From the NCBI GenBank assembly GCA_949318235.1, contig OX439129.1, positions 27,796,039-27,860,038 of the forward strand: 64,000 nt of DNA, read 5' to 3'. This document shows positions 12,241 to 39,790 of this stretch, one piece after another (position 1 is the first letter of the stretch; each line of letters starts with the position of its first letter). The position numbers and the translations under genes are program-made. Source of the DNA: Ecdyonurus torrentis (taxonomy: Eukaryota; Arthropoda; Insecta; Ephemeroptera; Heptageniidae). The notes beneath the pieces are model-generated. The model did no database searches. It worked only from the letters and a program-made list of their open reading frames with translations, and was not told where the DNA came from.

Positions 12241-12852
12241 GGGGATTTAGGAAAGGCGATTTAATGGGGGTAGAGCAGACAGATGATGATAGAGAGTTAA
12301 GTTGGGGAGGTTCAACGTTGATGTAAACTTTAGCGTGGAAGTAGTTACATAGAGGTGTGCTTGGGGATGACTATAAATTATTAGGAGAATTACCCATGAA
12401 CTTAAGTTGAGGAGGGGAAGGATAGGTTGCCAAGGGAGGTGCAGTTTCTGATTGTGGAGGCAAAACTGGAGTTAGTGGAGGGGGCAATTCATGTACAACT
12501 ACTGACTCGACCATGGGGAGAGGATCGTCAGGAGTTGCTGTAGGGACTACAACCTTCTTGGAGGGGGAATACACTTTGATAGACATGTGGCGGCCACCAA
12601 ACTCCTTCTGAAGGAGAGATTTCACGTATCCCCATTCCAAGTGGTCTAGGCCACACCCCATTTTGGGAATCGCCATATGCATAATACTGTTTTTTTGGCA
12701 GTATTGTGCAAGACCTTTGATGCCTTCTTCAAAATTAACCAGAAATTGGTTGGGATTCTGCCGTAACTTGTGACCCGACTGGTATTTTGAGACAACGTTG
12801 AGAACTACACAACTTTCACTTGCAGCGTGAGGAACAATGTCACCTGGAATAC
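12125..12852 (-). pseudogene. LINE ORF1: TARG1-like macrodomain plus Pro-rich tail
   Basis: Reading down from 12852 the frame gives CIPGDIVPHAASESCVVLN, VVSKYQSGHKLRQNPNQF, GIKGLAQYCQKNSIMH, then MAIPKMGCGLDHLEWGYVKS, LLQKEF and SIKVYSP. The block P-K-M-G-C-G-L-D with the following W, and the final strand IKVY, are the signature of OARD1/TARG1-type macrodomains, which bind or hydrolyse ADP-ribose on proteins. The Asp of GCGLD corresponds to the catalytic Asp of that family. The N-terminal third (the phosphate-loop part) is missing at the MITE boundary. A Pro/Ser-rich tail follows, interrupted by TAG at 12371-12373. The same frame continues to a stop at 12125 and overlaps the start of the endonuclease frame, so the domain belongs to the LINE. 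I infer the role of the domain in the element; it is not known to me. Confidence 0.75.
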
Positions 12853-13070
12853 AATGGAGGTTATCGGTTTAAAAAATTCGTAAAAATTTTCTATGGCTTA
12901 AAACATGTAAAAGTATGTCTAGTATTTCTCATTTAAATTTCTCCGAAATCGGCGGAGTAGTTTTCTCAAAAATCGCAATAAACGTGTTTTCCCCCATAAG
13001 CGTAATGTTAAATTAGGGGACCCTTAGCTTTCCCCGCGTCACCCCGCGCGCTAAACCGATAACCTCCATT
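12853..13070. mobile_element. 218-bp MITE, AATGGAGGTTATCGG termini
   Basis: Terminal inverted repeats AATGGAGGTTATCGGTTTA and its complement bound a 218-bp AT-rich body. A diverged relative lies at about 49695-49910 inside the hAT element: both contain CTATGGCTT, GTGTCTAG or GTATGTCTAG, TCTCATTTAAAT and CCCCACG or CCCCGCG in the same order. It truncates the macrodomain ORF of the LINE. There is no coding capacity. Confidence 0.8.
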
Positions 13071-13318
13071 GGAAAAATTTAAATCACTTAGATGAGCTAT
13101 AAAATAGAAATCAATTGGAAGTGTGACTATATTGAATTTGTGGAAATTATTTTCACACGTCATAAAATTTTTATTTAAAAAAAGAATTCAAATAGAAACC
13201 TATGTTTTATGCTAGAATTCAAATGGAAAGGTTTTAATAATGTAGAAATTATTTAGAAAAATCGATTAAAATATTTCTTATTGGAGTGTAAATGTTTGGA
13301 AGCGTTTTTTATTCCATA
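13071..13318. other. AT-rich stretch, nothing recognised
   Basis: No coding signal continues from the LINE ORF1 on this side of the MITE, so the LINE is probably truncated here. Confidence 0.4.
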
Positions 13319-14369
13319 CCCTGCTCGAAAAACTTGCCAAGTTCTTGCCAAGAACCCGTTTCTTACCAAGAACTTGGTAAGTTCCTGCCAAGAAACAAGT
13401 TCTTAGTAAGAACTTGCCAAGAACTTGTTTCAAGATCTTGACTGAGTAATTCTTGGCAAGTTCTTACCAAGAACTTGCTTCAAGATCTTGACTAAAATTT
13501 TCTTGGCAAGTTCTTAGTAAGATTTTACCAAGATCTTAGTTCTTGGCAAGTTCTTAACAAGAACTTATCAAGATCTTAATTACTATTTCTTGCCAAGATC
13601 CTGGCTAATTTCTTGAAAAAAATAAAAAAAAATCTTGGCAAAATCTTGCCAAGATTCAGTTTCTTGGTTCAATCTTGGCAAAATTTGTAAAAAAAATTAA
13701 GATTTCTTGATTCAAAAATTTCTTGGCTCGAAATCTTGACAAGTTCTTGGTAAGATCTTGGAATAGTATTTAAGGGTTGAAAAAAGGGTCAAGGAGTATT
13801 GATAGAACATTTTTGATGCCAAGAACAGGTTCCTCATCTCTTTTTACCCCTAGGAACCAAATTTCATATTTTTAACCTTTCTGACCTCTCGACAACCTAA
13901 GTCCAAACTATTAGAACTTTATATAACGCAAATAATACAAGAAATCAATAAGAGGTAGAAAAGAGCAGTGCAAGGACAGCCTCATCAGTGATCACCAAAG
14001 TCAAGCAACGTTGAGCGAGATCAGTAGATGGATGGGTGACCGATTTTTTTATTGTGCTAGAAATGTTTCTTTATTGATTTCTCTTTATTGTGTACAGCAG
14101 AATGTGCAGAATAAATTTTCCTACATTTTAATTATTAATTTTAATTAAAATTAATTAATTATCCAAGATCTTGTCAAGATCTTGACACGATTTTGCCAAG
14201 AACTTGACACGATCTTGTCAAGATCGTGACAGGATCTTGACACGATCTTGACACGATCTTGACACGATCTTGTCAAGATCGTGGCACGATCTTGGTAAGA
14301 TCTTACACAAGAACTTGCTAAGTTCTTGGTAAGATCCTGGCAAGAACTTGGCAAGTTTTTCGAGCAGGG
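13319..14369. mobile_element. TA-flanked element with CAAGATCTTG subterminal repeats
   Basis: Both ends read CCCTGCTCGAAAAACTTG (left, and complement at right) and both are flanked by TA, the target duplication of Tc1/mariner-type elements. The terminal 400 bp (left) and 210 bp (right) consist of many degenerate short palindromes of the kind CAAGAACTTG, CAAGATCTTG and CTTGGTAAG. No transposase is present. The middle holds a 5S rRNA-derived segment. Confidence 0.85.
13970..14140 (+). ncRNA. 5S rRNA-derived segment (SINE-like or 5S pseudogene)
   Basis: CCTCATCAGTGATCACC, AAGTCAAGCAACGTTGAGC, then GATCAGTAGATGGATGGGTG and ACCG follow the order and spacing of the internal control region of eukaryotic 5S rRNA (box A, intermediate element, box C). 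The acceptor-stem halves are not recognisable, and a T7 run follows ACCGA at once. A 14-bp inverted word, AGAAATCAATAAGA, and its complement flank it (about 13940 and 14072). It could be the head of a 5S-derived SINE or a captured 5S pseudogene; functional 5S is unlikely. Confidence 0.65.
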
Positions 14370-15036
14370 TAGAATTGCAATAGAATTCAAATTTATTTTT
14401 TAGAATTGCACTCTACATTTTTTTCAAGTCTTTTATTTTTGTGTGGGTACTTGGATCATTTGTTGTTGTTGTTGATGTTTTTTCTGTAGTATTTGAGTTT
14501 TCATCATCCTCAAAACTTAATTTTTGTTTTTTACTATTAAACAACAATTCACACTTATTTTTAATTGTCTTTTAGCCATAATTACTATTTAAATTTACTT
14601 GCTTCACTTCTATTGTTTATAAATTTAGAAAACGGCACCGCAACCGCAGTTGAGCACTGAACTGAACTTAATTTTAAGCAAATCAATTATTTACAGATGA
14701 AGCAAAAGGAAACCAAACATGCGAATTGCAGAATTATACGCTGAAAGTGCCTCAGTGCGCATAAAATAGAAGGAAAAACAGTATTTTTTTGAAAAAGCAA
14801 TTAAAATATCATTTGGCACGAGTATTTGAAAAAATATTTATATTTCTTTATTTATTTTATAGTTTTTCTCCGAAAAACTCCGAAAACGTTGATTTTTTAA
14901 TAATAATTTTATAGTTTTTTAATTAATCGAGAGTACACGGCGTGTACCCCCGAATTCTCGAGGCCAAACAGCGTGTCCACATGTGTACCCTCACTTTTAC
15001 CACTGCATATACATATACACATACACATACACACAT

Positions 15037-15076
<40 letters not shown>

Positions 15077-15519
15077 GTTTCAGTCGCTATAGTATAAAAT
15101 GAAATTTTGCAGTGTTTGGGAAAACAGTATAAACATAAGAGATGAGGGTGGAGTTTGGGGTTTGTTTCCCACCACAAACTACCAAGGTTAGTTAAGAAGA
15201 GAGAAGAAATCTTTATCACCAGGACTGCTCTTGCTAAACTCTGTAAATGTGCTGCATTATAAGGAAAGGACAGGATGTCGCACAAAAAGTGCTCCCATAA
15301 GCATGCTGTTTACCACATTCAGAAGAACAAAAAGAAGGAGAATTACTTTTTCCTTGGTCTCTAAAAACATGTGCTTTGTCATACAGCCTGACACTCCTCT
15401 CATCTGAACTCTACTTAAGTTTGTAGCAACATTGCCCCATAATAAAGAAATTGAGTGTAGCACTAAACTTACGCATTAGATTTCATTTTGCAATGGATTG
15501 TACTTAAGGTAGAATGTGA
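14370..15519. other. Intergenic DNA with a CA/TA microsatellite
   Basis: AT-rich sequence. A CA-then-TA microsatellite lies at 15002-15076. From about 15100 to 15490 the composition is less AT-biased; its end (about 15433-15505: ATAATAAAGAAATTGAG, TTTCATTTTGCAATGGATTG) recurs at 46165-46235, so it is the tail of a dispersed repeat, perhaps a retroelement 3' end. No intact reading frame. Confidence 0.5.
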
Positions 15520-15890
15520 CTGACTTGGACCGGAAATTGCTAAAAGAAGAACTATATTTGCACAATATTTTTTTGTACATTATTTATTTCCAACAAAACA
15601 AAAACTATATAATTTTCAAATAAAATCAAGTATTTTTTTTTCTGAAAAAAGTTTAAATAATATTTTTAATTTAAAAAATGTTTCTAATTTGACTAAAATT
15701 TGCCGCTTAAATTTAAATTTCCACATTTACATGTTATTTTTAAAGTGGAATAAACTTAATATTTGATTGAGTTTTTACATGTTTGACGTAACTAAACTTT
15801 TAAGTACCACATTTTATTTTGTGTTTATATTATAATTCGCGACCGTCTAGTTTGAGAGATATCAGTCGGTCACCTACTCGCTTAAATTTT
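15520..15890 (-). repeat. Dispersed repeat, copy 1 (GATATCAGTCGGTCACC family)
   Basis: This segment matches 63540-63925 in reverse orientation. Shared words include GAGATATCAGTCGGTCACCT, CTAATTTGACTAAAATTTGC and CCACATTTACATGTTAT, in the same order. AT-rich and non-coding; the element type is unknown. Copy 1 lies just upstream of the mextli coding start, and copy 2 carries a 33-bp palindromic insertion. Confidence 0.75.
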
Positions 15891-16140
15891 TTAATCAATA
15901 ACATAATAACATGTATTTTTTGACCAGTTACTTTACTGTTTAGAATAATAAAGTTGCCATGAGGAGCTATCATTTAAGGGGCTGTTTGTATTTATATATA
16001 GGTACCGGTGTACAAAGATACATAAATCATACAGATCATGGGATTATAATATGTTTTGGAATTAATGAAATCTTGAACATTTTTTTGCCATTAGATATAA
16101 TTATTATTTTGTAACAATTATTATTTTAATTATTACAGAA

Positions 16141-33174
<17,034 letters not shown>

Positions 33175-33240
33175 TTATAAATACGGTAACTAAAAGTTAT
33201 CTTATAATTCTGACTGCATATTTGATTTCTCCAAAATTAT

Positions 33241-33246
33241 AATAAA
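33241..33246 (+). terminator. Possible mextli polyadenylation signal
   Basis: AATAAA lies 67 bases after the mextli stop codon, the first such hexamer downstream. Use is inferred. Confidence 0.45.
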
Positions 33247-33597
33247 TAATAATAACCTGTTTTACCAGAATTTTTATAAACACTGATGTATTTTGAACTA
33301 ATTTTTGAATATCTAAAAAGTTTGCCTCTGACATGAAAGAACAAAACAAAAATCATACTTCGCTTAATATGTAAGTGCATAGTTGCTATGTTAATGCTAT
33401 GTAAAAATAATCCACTGTATATATTTGGCCTATATATATTTATAGGCCTATATATATATCCTATAGGCCTATATAGGGATAAATTCAAATTTATCATCTG
33501 ACCGCGATGGTTTATTTACCTTAATATCTTAAAGTAAAGGAATTGATTACAATTTTTTAATATCATCAAGAAATATTTTTAAAGACTTTTAAATATT

Positions 33598-33634
33598 TAA
33601 ATTATATTTAAATTAATTATTATTATTTATTATA

Positions 33635-33676
<42 letters not shown>

Positions 33677-33745
33677 TAATTATTATTATAATAATTATTA
33701 TAATTATTATTATTTATTATTATTTAAATTATATATTTAAATAAA
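33598..33745. repeat. TTA/TAA triplet-rich low-complexity tract
   Basis: Long runs of ATT and TAA triplets in mixed orientation. Confidence 0.8.
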
Positions 33746-33920
33746 ATAGGCGTTAAATTACAAACTCTCATAACTGCCCTCTACGTGGAGGCATATAGCT
33801 CGCAAGAGCACCCGCCATGACTGCTTAGCAGTTTAAACTGTCGCGCCAACAAAGGCACGCGCATGGCAAGCAGCGAAAGCTGACTATATATGAGCAGTGA
33901 ATGATGTTGGATTGGAAGGA

Positions 33921-33992
33921 GTCTCGGTAGCGTAATGGTTAACGCAGTGGTCTGGGAAACCAAAGATCCGGGTTCGAGTCCCGGTCGAGCCG
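33921..33992 (+). tRNA. tRNA-like gene, predicted anticodon GGG (Pro)
   Basis: The cloverleaf can be drawn by hand: acceptor GTCTCGG with TCGAGCC (one mismatch), D arm GCGT/ACGC, anticodon stem TGGT/ACCA with loop CTGGGAA, T arm CCGGG-TTCGAGT-CCCGG. The internal A box TAGCGTAATGG and B box GGTTCGAGTCC are intact. No CCA and no intron. The U-C mismatch in the acceptor stem leaves open a tRNA-derived SINE head or a pseudogene. Confidence 0.65.
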
Positions 33993-34348
33993 AATTCCTT
34001 TTCAATGTCAGTTTACTGCTTATATAACACGGTGTAACACGAAAGCTAAACCCTTTCACTTTTAAATATTCTTTAAAAATACTTTCAATTTTCAAAAAGT
34101 TGTAAATAAACCAATAAATAAAAATTATAATAATAATATAACAATAATAAATTTAATTGCTAACAATTTGATGCTGAAAGCAAACATGCAGTCAGAATTG
34201 AGAGATAGTTTTTACTGCTCACAAAGTCAATTATCTGTAATAATGTTTTTACCAGATACTGCATTTTTCCAAATCCTGTGCTAATATGCGGTTTTCTATG
34301 TCTATTTTTTTCTGAAAAAGCTTGACTAACAAAGTAAACATTTTTTTT

Positions 34349-34399
34349 TTTGTCATTGTCATTGTCATTGTCATTGTCATTGTCATTGTCATTGTCATT
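34349..34399 (+). repeat. TGTCAT hexamer repeat
   Basis: Eight copies of TGTCAT in a row followed by a T24 run. Confidence 0.95.
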
Positions 34400-34721
34400 T
34401 TTTTTTTTTTTTTTTTTTTTTTTGTTGCCCTCAACTAAATCATTGTATCAGTGTACACATTTATAATTCCAAAGTTGTCAGCCAACATACTTTTTTTATA
34501 TTACTTATTTATAGTATAAAAATATATGAAAAAACCATAGAGTATGTATAAATATTATGATTAAGGATTAACCTCAGTCCTGGAAAAAACAAAATACCTT
34601 AAAATTAGTTGGAGACCTTTTCTTTCCCCCCCCCCTCTTTTTTTTTTTTTTTTTTTTTTGTTATACATAATATATTATTATGTAGGGTATATATAGGTAT
34701 AGGTATGTGTGTGTGTGTGTG

Positions 34722-34940
<219 letters not shown>

Positions 34941-35041
34941 ATATGTATATAGAGATATATCTGCCATCTAATAATTTTATGAATCTGTTAATCATTTAAA
35001 GTTTAATTATTAGAAAAGGTTAAAACTATTCTGTTTGAATT

Positions 35042-35266
35042 GATAATCAAAGAATAGGATAGGAGAAACCAACAAGCGCCTTACCACGATGAGGTCCGTG
35101 GCTTGGTGAAAATCTTGATGGCACAGGTTACACAAATATTTACAAGTTTTAAGACGTTTCGAGGGCAACAGCCCTCTTCTTCAGTTGCTTAGAGTGTACC
35201 ATGCTACGGATCTCATCGTGGTATAAGGCGCTTGTTGGTTTCTCCTATCCTATTCTCTGATAATGA
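35042..35266. mobile_element. Miniature foldback of a Penelope-like end, ribozyme in loop
   Basis: Arms AATAGGATAGGAGAAACC, AACAAGCGCCTTACCACGAT and complements (about 60 bp each) flank a 90-bp centre that holds a hammerhead-like sequence on the minus strand. The arm start is clearly related to the outer ends of the larger foldback at 38432-40278 (AAAGGATAGAATAACCAGC, GGGCCTTACCAC), which carries GIY-YIG coding. Confidence 0.8.
35153..35184 (-). ncRNA. Hammerhead-ribozyme-like motif
   Basis: Minus strand reads CTGAAGA, then A, then stem II GAGGGC-TGTT-GCCCTC, then GAAAC and GTC. The conserved C3-U4-G5-A6-N7-G8-A9 and GAAA boxes and a GUC cleavage triplet are present; stem III would be the self-complementary ACGU, as in the minimal, dimer-acting hammerheads reported in Penelope-like elements. 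Stem I is poor here (AA/TT, then a mismatch loop), so activity is doubtful. Confidence 0.6.
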
Positions 35267-35269
35267 TAT

Positions 35270-36684
35270 AAAGATAGTCTATGGTTTCCGGTTATTAAAA
35301 TATTCAAGTACTGTTGGATTACAGATAATTAGGTTAAAATTTTCTTATGATTAACATTAATTTTCTTTTTCTTTTTGTTTTCTTTTTTCTTTTATTATCA
35401 TTGCCTATATTTTTTTTAAGAGCATTTTTTTTTTAAATTTAATTTTTTTAACTTTCTGATATTATTGACATGTTTATGTTCTAACAATTTTTTTTGGTTC
35501 CATATACCCAATCGTTCATCCAATTTGAGAAAATTAAAAGCTATTTTGCCCATTAAAATTTTGTGGCAAAATAAAAAGGATTAATTATGAGAAATATATT
35601 ATAAGGTTAGTAAAAAGAAAAAAGAAAAAAAAAAAAAAAAAAAAATACATCTCATTTTTCTAAATGTAATTTTCAAATTTTTAGAATAATTTAAAAAGGA
35701 GGGGGCGGGGGACTTTAAAGGACTGAAGTCAAGGTCGGCTTAGCTATACAATTAGGTTGGCAAATGCTGACTGGCTGCTACAGTTTTTGACCCCTTGAAA
35801 GTCAGTTATGGTCCTCTTTGGTCCCTTTTGGATCAATTATGCCCCCAAAAGCAGCCCCCTAGACAAAAATTGCTGGCTGGACTCCAACTAGCCAATTAGA
35901 CCCTGACTGATGTTAATCCGTAAAAATAACAATTTGTTGTTTTTCAATGCAGTATCAATTGAGTTTCCGTTTTTTTTTTTTTTTTTTTTTTTTCTTCTTT
36001 TTTTTTTTTAATGCAGTACGTTGTATTGTAGCACATTATGGCAGAAATACTGGTACTTTAATCTTATACCATAGGCCTATATATTTATCCTAACATTATT
36101 GTAAAATCCTGTAGGCAGTTACAAATTTACATGAAATGCTAATATTAGTCTTCTCTAGTTCAAAGAGATGTAACATATTAGAGATACCTAACATATTAAT
36201 CAATATTTTAGATTTTACATAAATTAAAAGTAAAATTAATTTTATAAAGTTGAAGGAAAGAGATCAGAGCATGTTTTGAACTAAAAATTAATAAAATACA
36301 AAGATTATATATATATATATATATATAAATTATATAATTTAATATATAGGCCTATATATAGTTAATTGAAACTTAGGATCAAATGTTCTGAAGTAGACGA
36401 GTGCTATATAACTAACATCTTGCTGGAATATGTTACACGTAACCTATTGTAACCTCTTCAAGGTCGGTTAAAGAAAGTACTTCAAAATTCAAGATCAAAC
36501 TATGATTCAAATAATACAAGAGCTAACGAAAATGTTTTATCACAGTAATGTGTAAGGCTCTATAACAAGCAAAACAGGTCCTACAGGTATAAAATTCAAT
36601 AATTTAGGGGCAAAATTAGAGTCAGCACCACCAAAATAGCTTTCAATGCAGAAGAATACCTCAGATAGTATATTATATCAATGT
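35270..36684. other. AT-rich intergenic DNA
   Basis: T and A runs (35622-35646, 35971-36010) and a short AT repeat at 36307-36327. I see no gene. Confidence 0.5.
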
Positions 36685-36836
36685 TATTGCGAGCAAAATG
36701 TGTATCTCGTTTTTTGTCAAGCAAAGCAATATGTGTAAGTCGAGCGCCATCTCGATCACCTTTGAAAACGACTTACACATTTTGCTTAGCTTGACAAAAA
36801 ACAAGTTAAACATTTTACTCACAACACGGTCGATAT
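36685..36836. mobile_element. Palindromic MITE, copy 3 (GAGCGCCATCT family)
   Basis: The shortest copy: one subunit per arm around GAGCGCCATCTCGATCACC. Ends ATATCAATGTTATTGCGAGC and the complement of CATATCGACCGTGTTGTGAG. Confidence 0.88.
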
Positions 36837-37162
36837 GCCATTAAAGTTCATCTGCCACTGATTTGTAGATGCAGGAGTAAAAGGGGTTAACAGTTGCAAA
36901 CTTCTGGAGTTAAAATTTTCAAAAATGTAAAATTGGTCAGATTCGATTCTTAAAAAAATGATATAACTTTCTTCCCAAAACTTAAAAGACAGTTGCAGTG
37001 CTAACAGATGGCTTGCTTTTAACCTTAATGAAGTTTCTGGGGTAGCTAGGACCCAAGTTTTGTGCTAGTTTCCACGTCCTGGCCGTCCTTCCTAGCAATA
37101 GTCAGGGGCGATTAAAAACTTTACTGAAATTTCATCTACCAACTTTAATCACTTCACTTTAA

Positions 37163-37622
37163 AATGAGGAAGGTGAATTGAAAAATTTTTGTTGAGTTTA
37201 TGATATTTTTGGAAAGAGCTTTAAAAAATTTTGAGGCGCTATTTTTTCTTAGGACGATTGGAGCATGCGAAGTATTTTTAATTAATTTTTGAAAATCGAC
37301 CTAAAAAGACTCTGACGTCATCATTCCACTTTTTTCTCGGCAAATACTAATCGTTGGAGGTTCAGTAACTAGTTTAATGAAATCAGCTCGTTCTCATGAT
37401 TTCAAAAAACTGGCAACTGAACCTTCTACGGTCAATACTTTCCGAAATAACTGCCCGATTGATGATTTCAGAGTCTTTTAAGGACGATTTTCAAAAATTA
37501 ATTAAAAATACTTCCCATGCTCCAATCGTTTTAAGAAAAAATACCGCCTCAAAATTTTTTAACGCTCTTTTAAAAAATGTCATAAAAAGTGGGGGTTAAA
37601 AAAAATTCACCTTCCTCATTCC
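37163..37622. repeat. 460-bp palindrome
   Basis: AATGAGGAAGGTGAATT at the left and TTCACCTTCCTCATT at the right; inner blocks GACGATTGGAGCATG and CATGCTCCAATCGTT also pair. Centre near 37390. An open frame at 37396-37599 is only the right arm. Confidence 0.85.
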
Positions 37623-37624
37623 GG

Positions 37625-38430
37625 TGTTTTGTGGCCATGTCTTATTTCTGCCTATCATTATATAGCTTTATAAAAAAACTATACTCTGAAAGAAAATCGC
37701 GCAAACAGATCGGCGAGAAATCAAGATTGAAATGTTTTCGGATTTGCCGGCCCAACCCTGTACTATCTAAATTAGAGAATCTTTGCGTTTTATTAATTTG
37801 TAATTCACCATGTTCTTATCTCCCTCTTAATTTATCAACCGCAATCCCCCCTTCCCCCCTTTATATAGCATACAGTATATAGCAATGTTATGAAAGTAAC
37901 ATGTTGTATTGTTGGGTATTGCTTATTTCCCCCCCCCCCCCTCTTTTGCAAGTAGTCTATTGCCCTATAAAAATACTATATATGTGGAGCAATTAAAGTC
38001 TTCAAATGGATGTGTTGTGTTTATCCATTGTCCATAAAGCATGCCAATAGAGTAAAATTTAATGTTCCAGTGACTGGTACATAGATAATAAATTAAATAT
38101 AGGCCTACATATTATGCTAGGTTATAAATACCATAGCAAAACGTGGTTGGATGAACAAAACTGCCACAAAGGAATGCATAATGAAAATAATAACAAGGAA
38201 ATCATAATGTTTAGTTGTGAGGCTGTGAACCCAGCATTAAGCTTGCCACTTTGTGCCCAATTAAATTTGTGTGCATGCTGTTTCATTTAAAAATCAACAT
38301 CTTTGATAATTTTATTCATATATAATGCTTTTATGCTAATAATGTATACACTTCAACCTGTAGTATATTTTTTTCTTTAAAAACAATAATATATATAAAC
38401 TCAATTTAAGGAAAAAACCATCGCGGGTAG
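37625..38430. other. AT-rich intergenic DNA
   Basis: A C11 tract at 37931. No gene or repeat recognised. Confidence 0.45.
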
Positions 38431-38819
38431 GATCAATATTAAAGAAAAGGATAGAATAACCAGCAAGGGCCTTACCACAGTAGAAGTTCTATGGAGAGGT
38501 CGAAGTCTTGCATGGCACAGTGTTTTGTTATAAAAAGTTCATTTTATAACTGAGAGCTTTCGTCATATATTAATGACATTATCAATCAAAGAAGAAAATT
38601 ACTTGAGCACATCACCGAGCAGTGTCTTGTCTTGTACTGCCGAGTTGTGCTCTTGCTGGTTAGGAGTTGGTATGGAGGGGTGGGGTGAAGGGGTGGGAGT
38701 GGAGACATAGGAATTAGGGAAAGAGTGTGAATGAAGGAGAAAGGGAAGAGGTGGGGAGGGAGCGGGAATATTAAAAAAAAAAAAAAAAAAAAAAAAGGAT
38801 TTTTATTAGCGAATATTAA

Positions 38820-39204
38820 GTCCAGGCTTACATGTTGGTATGCCAATTCATATTGTCGTAAAGTTGCATAGTTAGCTGGACCCGGTATTTTACGAAGTAT
38901 TGTGGATTTATAGCACATTTGGAAATTTGATAAGCCATGAGAGGCCGCATGTTCAGCCACAGGTTTTTCCATCTCATTGTTTTTTTATGGATTGCCTGTG
39001 GCCATTCATGCGATCTCTCGCTTTTTGTGTGCGGGTTAAACCTATGTAAAATGCTGGACATTTTTCCGGTTGGCCTGTCGTGGGGTTGGTGGTGTGTTGG
39101 GTACAATCAAGTTTGTAAATGACATTTTCTGATGTGCAAGTATTATGGCCCTGGATAGGGTATGTTAGGTTGGTGACGGGGCTTATGAATGTTTTGCTGG
39201 ACAT
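38820..39204 (-). pseudogene. GIY-YIG endonuclease fragment (left arm)
   Basis: Minus strand: FISPVTNLTYPIQGHNTC, SENVIYKLDCTQ, PEKCPAFYIGLT, KARDRMNGHRQSI. The GIY-like (VIYKLDC) and YIG (FYIGLT) pairs, the Arg (ARDR) and the H of GHR fit the C-terminal endonuclease of Penelope-like retroelements. A frame change follows near 38985. No start or RT. Confidence 0.8.
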
Positions 39205-39623
39205 TCATAAGCCCCGTCACCAACCTAACATACCCTTTCCAGGGCCATAATACTTGCACATCAGAAAATGTCATTTACAAACTTGATTGTACCCAACACA
39301 CCACCAACCCCACGACAGGCCAACCGGAAAAATGTCAAGCATTTTACATAGGTTTAACCACACAAAAAGCGAGAGACCGCATGAATGGCCACAGGCAATC
39401 CGTAAAAAACAATGAGATGGAAAAACCTGTGGCTGAACATGCAGCCTCTCATGGCTTATCAAATTTCCAAATGTGCTATAAATCCACAATACTTCGTAAA
39501 ATACCGGGTCCAGCTAACTATGCAACTTTACAACAATATGAATTGGCATACCTACATGTATTAAGATCCAGAAAAGCCCAAGGGCTGCCTGGACTTAAAT
39601 TCCCTAAAAAAAATCCTTTTTAA
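39201..39623 (+). pseudogene. GIY-YIG endonuclease fragment (right arm)
   Basis: Same sequence in the opposite direction (NVIYKLDCTQHTTNPTTG, CQAFYIGLTTQKARDRMN, EKPVAEHAASHGLSNFQM, ILRKIPGPANYATLQQYE). Here the frame is open to a stop at 39623, giving the full C-terminal half of the domain. It lacks one residue in the GLT(R)TQK stretch compared with the left arm. In the family this domain nicks DNA for target-primed insertion. Confidence 0.83.
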
Positions 39624-39673
39624 AAACATTCCCGCTCCCTCCCCACCTCTTCCCTTACTCCTTCATTCACACT

Positions 39674-39783
39674 AATTCTGTTCGTAAACCCTGTACTCTG
39701 CACCAAAAATGACGATCGCCTTTGGTTATTCAAATGGAATGCGCATTTTTTGGTGCAAGAGAACAGAGTTTATGAACAGCATT
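39674..39783. mobile_element. 110-bp MITE, copy 2, with natural empty site
   Basis: Ends AATTCTGTTCGTAAACCCTG and complement of CAGAGTTTATGAACAGCATT. ACT flanks both sides (39671-39673, 39784-39786), while the other arm of the same foldback has the uninterrupted sequence CATTCACACTCTTTCCC, proving insertion with a 3-bp duplication. Confidence 0.93.
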
Positions 39784-39790
39784 ACTCTTT

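Larger units (their letters stand above)
9316..12852 (-). mobile_element. APE-type LINE with macrodomain ORF1
   Basis: Minus-strand non-LTR retrotransposon read from 12852 down to about 9316. In order it has an ORF1 with a macrodomain and Pro/Ser-rich tail (12852-12125), an APE endonuclease, a linker and a reverse transcriptase, a C-terminal Cys/His cluster, and a 3' end AATAAATAAATAATAATA. At least two frameshifts (near 11920 and 10790) and one in-frame stop in ORF1 (12371-12373) disable it. The 5' side is cut where a MITE begins at 12853. A 405-bp copy of its 3' end sits at 29062-29466. Confidence 0.9.

Noticed and set aside
13978..14000. CTGATGAG on the minus strand, possible hammerhead core
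   Set aside because: No GAAA box follows at the right distance; the word is part of the 5S-derived sequence.
14151..14390. Minus-strand frame rich in SCQDLTK-type repeats
   Set aside because: By-product of the CAAGATCTTG subterminal array.
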